From positions 150,442,802 to 150,506,801 of the forward strand of contig OW799233.1 in NCBI GenBank assembly GCA_941918925.1: 64,000 nucleotides of DNA, in the 5' to 3' direction. The notes beneath the pieces were generated by a model. That model was not told the origin of the DNA. It was given only the letters and a program-made list of their open reading frames with translations, and ran no database searches. Position 1 is the first letter of the stretch. Every line of letters begins with the position of its first letter. The stretch is from Phyto melanocephala (lineage: Eukaryota; Arthropoda; Insecta; Diptera; Rhinophoridae). The position numbers were made by a program, and so were the translations under genes. Of this stretch, positions 58,099 through 64,000 are shown one piece after another.

Positions 58099-59485
58099 TT
58101 AATTGTATGCACTGTAGGCCAAGTTTTGGGCAGAGGGATTTGTTTTGATTTGTTCTACGTTGGCAATAGAACTTACGGAACGACCATCCCAGGGTCCATG
58201 GGATGAGATGTGGGCAGAATGGTGGTGCTCAGCAGCAATCTATAAAGACAACAACTAAATTAATCAAATGTAATGAAATACATATACATTTACATTTTTA
58301 TTAGACAAAAGGGAATCTTATGCAATCGACAAAAAGAGAAAGGTTTAGGTGATGAAAGTAGAGCAGGAGAAGTGGACAAATGAGCGTCAAAACATTTGGG
58401 AGAATTAAAAATTTAATGTTGATTTTCAGGCTGATGATAGTGGGGGTTGGAATTTAGCAAGTAAATCTTACCCTTATTTTAAGGTTTTGTCTTTGGTATA
58501 TTTATTATAACGTTCTTAACAACAATCTCTCAACTATGCTTTAACGCTATCTCTCCACTAAGGCTCTCTTTCGCTTGCCCCTCATACCTAACAGCCCACT
58601 ATAGCCTAAAATTATATAATTTTGTTTTTTTTAGTTGATGTTTATCTTACCTTTTTGCACAATTGGAAAATGGCTAAACCAACCGAAACAATGAATGAAA
58701 AGAAGCCCAAACCCAGAGCATTCAAAGCTTTAATCTTCAGTATACCAATAGCCATGGGAATGATGGTGATGGCTTTCAACAAGATCAATACCATAATGGG
58801 CATGGCCATTTTACGCAAACGGTGTTTCTTGCCTTTGAAATGATTTAATGATTGGAAATGATAAACAATGGATGAGAATATGAGAAGAACGAGAACAGAA
58901 AGTACAAGTTTTTTTGTTTTGGTTAAAATTTATGTTAGTTAATTAAATCACAAAGTCTAGCATGCAACACACCCTTCTTGAAAATGTTTCCCTTCTTACC
59001 CTTGCCTTCGACAACACCCTCACCCGTAAATTTTACATTGAGATTAAATTCATCTTTATTTAAATTACGGGATGAGACAGTGACTTTGGCATCAGCCATT
59101 GGCAAGTTCATGGTAACGTCATGACCTTGAATATAGTTTTCAATAGCATCATAGAAGTCGCCATTGCTGGATCTGCCTTCAGTCGATGTAGAAGCTTTAT
59201 AGCCATTCGACTTAACTTCAACATTGGAAATCTTAAAAAAGAAAACAGAAGTTAGTTGAATACATTGTGCAATTGATATGCTCTCTCCACACTCACCTTG
59301 AAAGTTTCCTTAGTCATGACTGTGTCCAAAAATCTCATAGCTCTTACTTTCACGCAGGCCATACTGTCAGTACCACTTTCACATTTGGCATTTTCTTCAT
59401 CGATCATGCTCTCCATGTTGATGGCATGACAGATGGTTGAGAAGCCCAACAGGCCAACGAGGACTAAGTGTTTGGAGGAAACCAT
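58099..59485 (-). CDS. Osiris family (DUF1676) protein, four exons
   Basis: Osiris protein of 247 residues assembled here. Exon 1 is 59485-59297 (63 codons), exon 2 is 59231-59000 (77 codons plus one base), exon 3 is 58832-58651, and exon 4 is 58239-58099 (ends TAA). All introns are GT-AG, with phases 0, 1 and 0. A signal peptide spans 1-21 ([21 protein letters not shown]). The paired cysteines are C35 and C44 in [20 protein letters not shown]. The exon 2 region ([15 protein letters not shown]...) is the DUF1676 body. The basic link GKKHRLRK (141-148) leads into the hydrophobic segment [20 protein letters not shown] (149-168), which continues to about 198. The family-typical C-terminal motif is [10 protein letters not shown] (238-247), after a His-rich [20 protein letters not shown]. 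Such proteins act in the endomembrane system of cuticle-secreting cells (family knowledge). Exon 2 has a second in-frame donor 27 bp further on. Osi number not assigned. Confidence 0.92.
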
Positions 59486-59600
59486 TGCGTGTGCGATAAA
59501 TCCCTTTGCTTAACTGTCGCTGTTTTTCTCCAAAACCCGCGCTTGTGGTCTGTGTGAATAAACAATTGCAAATAATAATTAAATTTCTATTGTTCACGTT

Positions 59601-59607
59601 TTTTATA
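59601..59607 (-). promoter_or_regulatory. TATA box of the four-exon Osiris gene
   Basis: The minus strand reads AGTATAAAAAACGTGAAC, about 115 bp upstream of the ATG at 59485, giving a predicted leader of about 85 nt. Confidence 0.55.
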
Positions 59608-60754
59608 CTAAGCATTAACCAAAAAACCTTTGTTTATGCATATAATCCAAAATAAAAAACAAAAAATTAATCAATCGATTTCAATACCAACAAAACTAAA
59701 CTAAATATAAAAAAAAATAACACTATCAGTGTTGGATGTGTACTTAGACACAGTGCCAGTGTGTGGCCGGCCAATGAAAATGACAGACATTACCCTGTAT
59801 AACAACACACAACAACTACTATACGAAAAATAACGACGACTACACCTGCAATCTCAACTTTTTTTAAATCACCAACTTATTCGATCACTCGCTCATAGAT
59901 AGCCAGCCACTCTGTTCAACAACATTAGCAGACTTTACATTTCCATTTCTTTAAAAAATTGTCTCATTGAAATGAGCGCCAAAAGCTGGAATTAACTTAA
60001 GCCTTTTTGTTAAGACCAAGGTAGTTTAAACTATTTGAATTCATTCAAGCTTTTCTTTTTTTGACTGTTGTTGTTGGAGTCTTTCAGATAGTTCTCTCTT
60101 TCTTGCCTTTTTGCCATTAAATTTAGATTTTTCTCACGTTTCTTTGTTATTGACGTGCATAAAATGTATCTTTTTTTTTTAAACAAATTCACCGGTAGTA
60201 AAAAATTGGTTTAAAAATAGCAATTTTTACTACTGATACGCAAGTGACAAATATTAAAGATTATTTAATTATATCTTGGAAAGAAACTAAAAGAACGGAC
60301 TTGTTTCTTCTTAATTTTAATGGACAGACAAAGTTAGTATATTGATATTTTAGGAATCGAAAATATATCATAGACAAAGATTTTGATATTTTTATGAACA
60401 TTTTAAGATACTTAAACCTACATCTTTTTGGTGTAAAATATCACAGCTCAGCAACAGTTTTTCAGAGTTATTTTTCTTTGTTTGTAATCCAAAGTGGCTA
60501 TAGTTTTAGCATATAACGACTGTTAATGCTGTTTGGGTATGTGTGAAGCAAACAAATTTTTGAATTTATTTTGAAATGTTTGTCATAACCCAATTACGGT
60601 TTAAGCAGAAAAACAAATTGACCACGTTCACCTTAACGCCTAATTTTTTCAAAGTGAGCGAATGGCTGGTCCGATGTGTCTATTTTTAATAAATGTACTA
60701 ATCCAATAAAGTTTTTTAGGAATCTAATTTGACATTTTTTTAATGTTTGTATAG
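59608..60754. other. upstream region of the four-exon Osiris gene, nothing recognised
   Basis: 59740-59940 is less AT-rich and contains GTGTGGCCGGCCAATGAAAA, possibly regulatory. No gene or repeat terminus. Confidence 0.4.
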
Positions 60755-61490
60755 TCTATATATATAAAAGTGAAACTCTGTGTGTGTGTGTGTGTTAGCT
60801 ATAGACTCCGAAACTGTAAAACCGATCGGACTCAAACTTTGGCAAGTTGTTGTACACATACCAGGAAGTGTTTATGGGTGGAAAAAGGTGGGCGGGGCCA
60901 CGCCCATAAAAATTAGTTTTCAGTTTTAGCTACTTGCACTTGACCAATTTTTCTGAAACTTTGCACACATATCGAGCTGTCATGACTAAATAATTTCGTG
61001 ATAAGAAAAGTGGGCCACGCCCCTAAAAAAGTTTTAATTTTGAGGTACTTGCACTTGACTGATTTTTCTGAAACTTTGCACACATACGAAGCTGTTATAA
61101 CCATATAATTTCGTGATTAGAAAAGTGGGCAGGGCCACGCCCATAAAAGAAGGTTATAATTATGAGGTACTTGCACCAGAACGATTTTTCTGAAACTTTG
61201 CACACATATCGAGCTGTCATGACTAAATAATTTCGTGATTAGAAAAGTGGGCAGTGCCACGCCCATAAAAAAAGGTATCATTTTGAGGTACTTGCACTGG
61301 ACCGATTATTCTGAAACTTTTCACACATATTGAGCTGTTATGACTTCACAATTTCGTGATTAGAAAAGTGGGAAATGCCACGCCCATAAAAAATTATAAT
61401 TTTTAGGTTTTTGCACTTGATATTCAATTAAAATTCAGAATGCATTTCGATTCATTAAGGGGCGTAGCAACGCGCGCCGGGTTTGGCTAG
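60755..61490 (+). mobile_element. non-autonomous Helitron with about 120-bp tandem units
   Basis: It starts TCTATATATATAAAAGTGAA and ends CGGGTTTGGCTAG before a T, preceded by GCAACGCGCGCC. About four tandem units (60890-61385) each contain TTTTCTGAAACTTTGCACAC, ATATCGAGCTGTCATGACTA, ATTTCGTGATTAGAAAAGTG and CCACGCCCATAAAA. A (GT)n tract follows the start. No helicase. Confidence 0.8.
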
Positions 61491-61558
61491 TTTTCTATAT
61501 AAATAAAAATGCAACGATGTCCGTTGCTGAGACTGTATTGATTTTGCAATTCTTTTTT

Positions 61559-62652
61559 TACCCTTCACAGAGAGTATAGGGGTATATGTATGTATATATA
61601 GGTTCGTCATGTCATGTGAAAATTCTACAGTATCCCATAAAGTATATATTTTCTGAAAGCTTATGAAAAGGAAAGTCGATTTAGCACTGTCCGTCTTACC
61701 GGTTATCCATGTGTATGTTGAAATCAGTTTGTTGAAGCCACCCGCCATCACTCACATCCGTATTGGTTATCAAAATATCAGAAATATTTGGAAGCAGATT
61801 GGTATTGAAAATCAGTACAATGGCTATATAACTTTCTGAGATATAAGCAAATAAACACGACTGCCTCTGTTTTTCCCTTTTTTTTACCATAGAATAATAT
61901 AGATTTGGAGATATTCATGAAACAATTTGGATATATCGGTATCTAACCGTCAAAGTTATAGGCAAACATATTTTTGTAAAATATTTACATATTTCTTTTA
62001 ACATATATCAAAATTTTCAAGCTCCTAAAGAATTTTTGGTCACTTTAAAGATACCAAATTAAAAACTGTGCTCTCGAAAATTATTTTGGAGAAAAATTAA
62101 TAAGTCTGTTTTAACTGAGATATAAGCACCAAAATACAACTGATTCGCGGTTTTTCCCAAAGTTTACGAACAAAAATCGATTTTACTACTACAATATGGA
62201 TTTCAAATGAAAGGGCTTAACTAAACTAGTTAAATACAGATAATTATGAAAAATTAAAAATCCAAATGGCGTCCGAGATTAAATGAAAAATATGAGTCAA
62301 ATATAGTTGTTACGTCTTTGTCCACTCTTACCCCCTCGATATTAGTATCAAATAAAAAGGGTTGACCAATATAATACAGTAAATTATTAGAACAGTTTAA
62401 AATCCAAAATGGCGTCTGAAACAAAATGGCGACATTTTTTTAACCCCTTCAATATGTGTATAAAATTAAACGGCTTGGCCAGCAGAATATGTACATCTAA
62501 CTATGTAAAATTTAAAAATCAAAAATAGGCGTCGGAAATAATAAAAAAATGGCGTATTGTCTTTGAAATCTAGTATAAGTTACGATGTGGTCATATATCT
62601 AATCGTGAGGGGTATTATCAGATCCGGAACGGCCGAACATGACACTTATTTT
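61559..62652 (-). repeat. long-variant hairpin-ended repeat, near full length
   Basis: The left (3') end is TACCCTTCACAGAGAGTATA, then TATCCCATAAAGTATATATT, GTCCGTCTTACCGG and TGTGTATGTTGAAATCAG. The interior has repeated 'TTGACCAATATAATACAG' and 'AATGGCGTC' phrases. The right (5') end is ATTATCAGATCCGGAACGGC, then CGAACATGACACTTA. There is no A/T-only core. Confidence 0.75.
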
Positions 62653-63489
62653 TAATATTTATGTACCTCAAAAGTAGTTCTTTAAACAATTTTTTCTAAT
62701 AACTTGAAGTGGGCGTGGAAGACTTCTAAACTAGTGTGGGATATTTTAATAATAACTTTTATAGTTAAAATATTCTATTAAATATTTAGAAAACTATTGA
62801 ATCTATACTTTCAAAACTTTGTGAGCTAAACTTTTATTTTTTTTACTATAATTTCAGACAACAAACTTTTTTTCGAAGCGGGGAGAGTAATGCCCCCATA
62901 TAAAAACTGTATTTCAGGAACTCAAAATATTCAAAGTTCTCAATCCAGGTATTTTATTTTTTTATATAATTTAAATAATTCATTAAAGTAAATAATATGT
63001 AAAAAGTACCATTTTGTTTATATTTATAACTTTTTTTTTTAAAAAGTGGTATATTTTTTGAGTGTTTTTTTTTTAATCGAATTCTATCAATTCGATAAAT
63101 ATTGTTAAGCTTAAATGTTATATTTTATATTCAAAAAGCATTAAAAAAAGCTACAATTATTACAAATGATATATCATTTTCAGTCCTGAGATTAAAGGTC
63201 TTTAATTTAAAATATTTGAAAACCCAGCAAAAAAATTTTACACTAGTTTAAAGTTTTTTCATGGATTGTAAAGCAATAGAATGCATTTTTCATGTCTCCT
63301 TAAAATCAAAAGAGTTTGTCAGAAACGATGTGCGTTAATGTTAAAGTCATGCGTGTTTCACCTGAATTGTACCACTTCATTATGGGTTGAACCCATGCAT
63401 TCACTATTTCATTTGCATGTATTTTTTTGATGGAAAATTACTACAAAAAATCGGATATAAAGAGTAAGATCGAAGAAATCTTTACATAA
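62653..63489. other. AT-rich intergenic, nothing recognised
   Basis: No gene or repeat terminus; GTGGGCGTGG occurs alone at about 62709. Confidence 0.45.
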
Positions 63490-64000
63490 ATAATTCACAA
63501 TAAATTTAAAATTAAAAGTTTGAATAAATCAAAATCAACATAGTCCCTTAAAATTAAACCACCCATTATAACTTCGGTATGCTAGTAAAATGTTTTCGAA
63601 AATTTAGTCTTTCAATGAAAGTGGCCGTTAAAGTACGCGTGTCAATAAAGTTTCTGCTAATAAACATAACTTAGATATTTCAATATAGTCCTTTAGTACT
63701 CCAAAATCTTTATTCATAGAGAATTTACATGAATTTAAGAGGAAGAAAGTGAATTTAAGGTTAAATTTTAAGGGTCACAGGGTGATTTAAAATATACATT
63801 CTCTGCATTTTTCTAAAACGGGATATTTATTAGTAAGATTTTGATTTTTAAACTTCTATAACATTTTGCTTTTAAAAGATTTTCAAACGAAATATATTTT
63901 GTATAATTTTAAAATTTGTTCATAATGTTTAGAGACAATTTTTTTTGACTTGGGTCAAAATTTTCCTAAATTCCCATTTTTAATAGAGCATAACTTCAGG
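63490..64000 (-). repeat. inverted copy of 8320-8840
   Basis: The reverse complement of this stretch follows 8320-8840 almost base for base, including CCTGAAGTTATGCTCTATTG, ATTCACTTTCTTCCTCTTAA and GGGTGGTTTAATTTTAAGGG. The similarity continues to the window edge, so the true length is unknown. Confidence 0.85.

Overview
This is AT-rich (roughly 70% or more) nuclear DNA from a higher fly, most likely a calyptrate such as a blow fly or house fly relative. The evidence is four intron-bearing protein genes with short canonical GT-AG introns, two of them Osiris (DUF1676) genes, a family confined to insects, together with dipteran-style mariner, hAT, PIF/Harbinger, LINE, Helitron and SINE sequences. 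The species cannot be fixed from the sequence alone.

Host genes: all four lie on the minus strand. Two encode secreted phosphatidylethanolamine-binding proteins (PEBP; 1760-2437 and 29220-29896). They share the same two-exon design, with a phase-0 intron at the same codon, so they are paralogues now about 27 kb apart. Two encode Osiris proteins (36627-37531 and 58099-59485), reconstructed here as 2-exon and 4-exon genes of 276 and 247 residues. Osiris genes are usually densely clustered; here about 20 kb of repeats separates them. No other host gene, rRNA, functional tRNA or CRISPR is visible.

Repeats, by region: 0-10 kb holds composite repeats built from a module with GACACGCCCACTTTAACGCC, internally deleted mariner copies, two MITEs and a weak piggyBac-like element. 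10-18 kb holds a three-level nest (an A/T-cored repeat within a hAT element with an 8-bp target duplication, within a mariner derivative). Next to it a 2,992-bp transposon with long inverted repeats sits in a second mariner derivative, with a TAA duplication. 18-25 kb holds a MITE, a 4.7-kb LINE relic (ORF1, endonuclease, reverse transcriptase) with two insertions, and a Helitron. 26-36 kb holds a LINE fragment with RNase H, a pair of nested A/T-cored repeats, a hAT relic and a PIF/Harbinger relic. 39-63 kb holds two copies of a tRNA-derived SINE, more A/T-cored repeats, two further mariner derivatives, a relic of the long-inverted-repeat transposon and a second Helitron.

The dominant dispersed family (nine or more copies) starts with a short hairpin around ATTCGGC/GCCGAAT and TATACCCTTCAC. 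It has an A/T-only core and ends in a second hairpin with GTGAAGGGTATAA. This architecture resembles Helentron-derived elements (HINE/DINE type), and one copy inserted into another lets the ends be read. No genes act together as an operon-like system. The most original material is the long-inverted-repeat transposon with an unassigned coding family, and the repeated production of internally deleted mariners.
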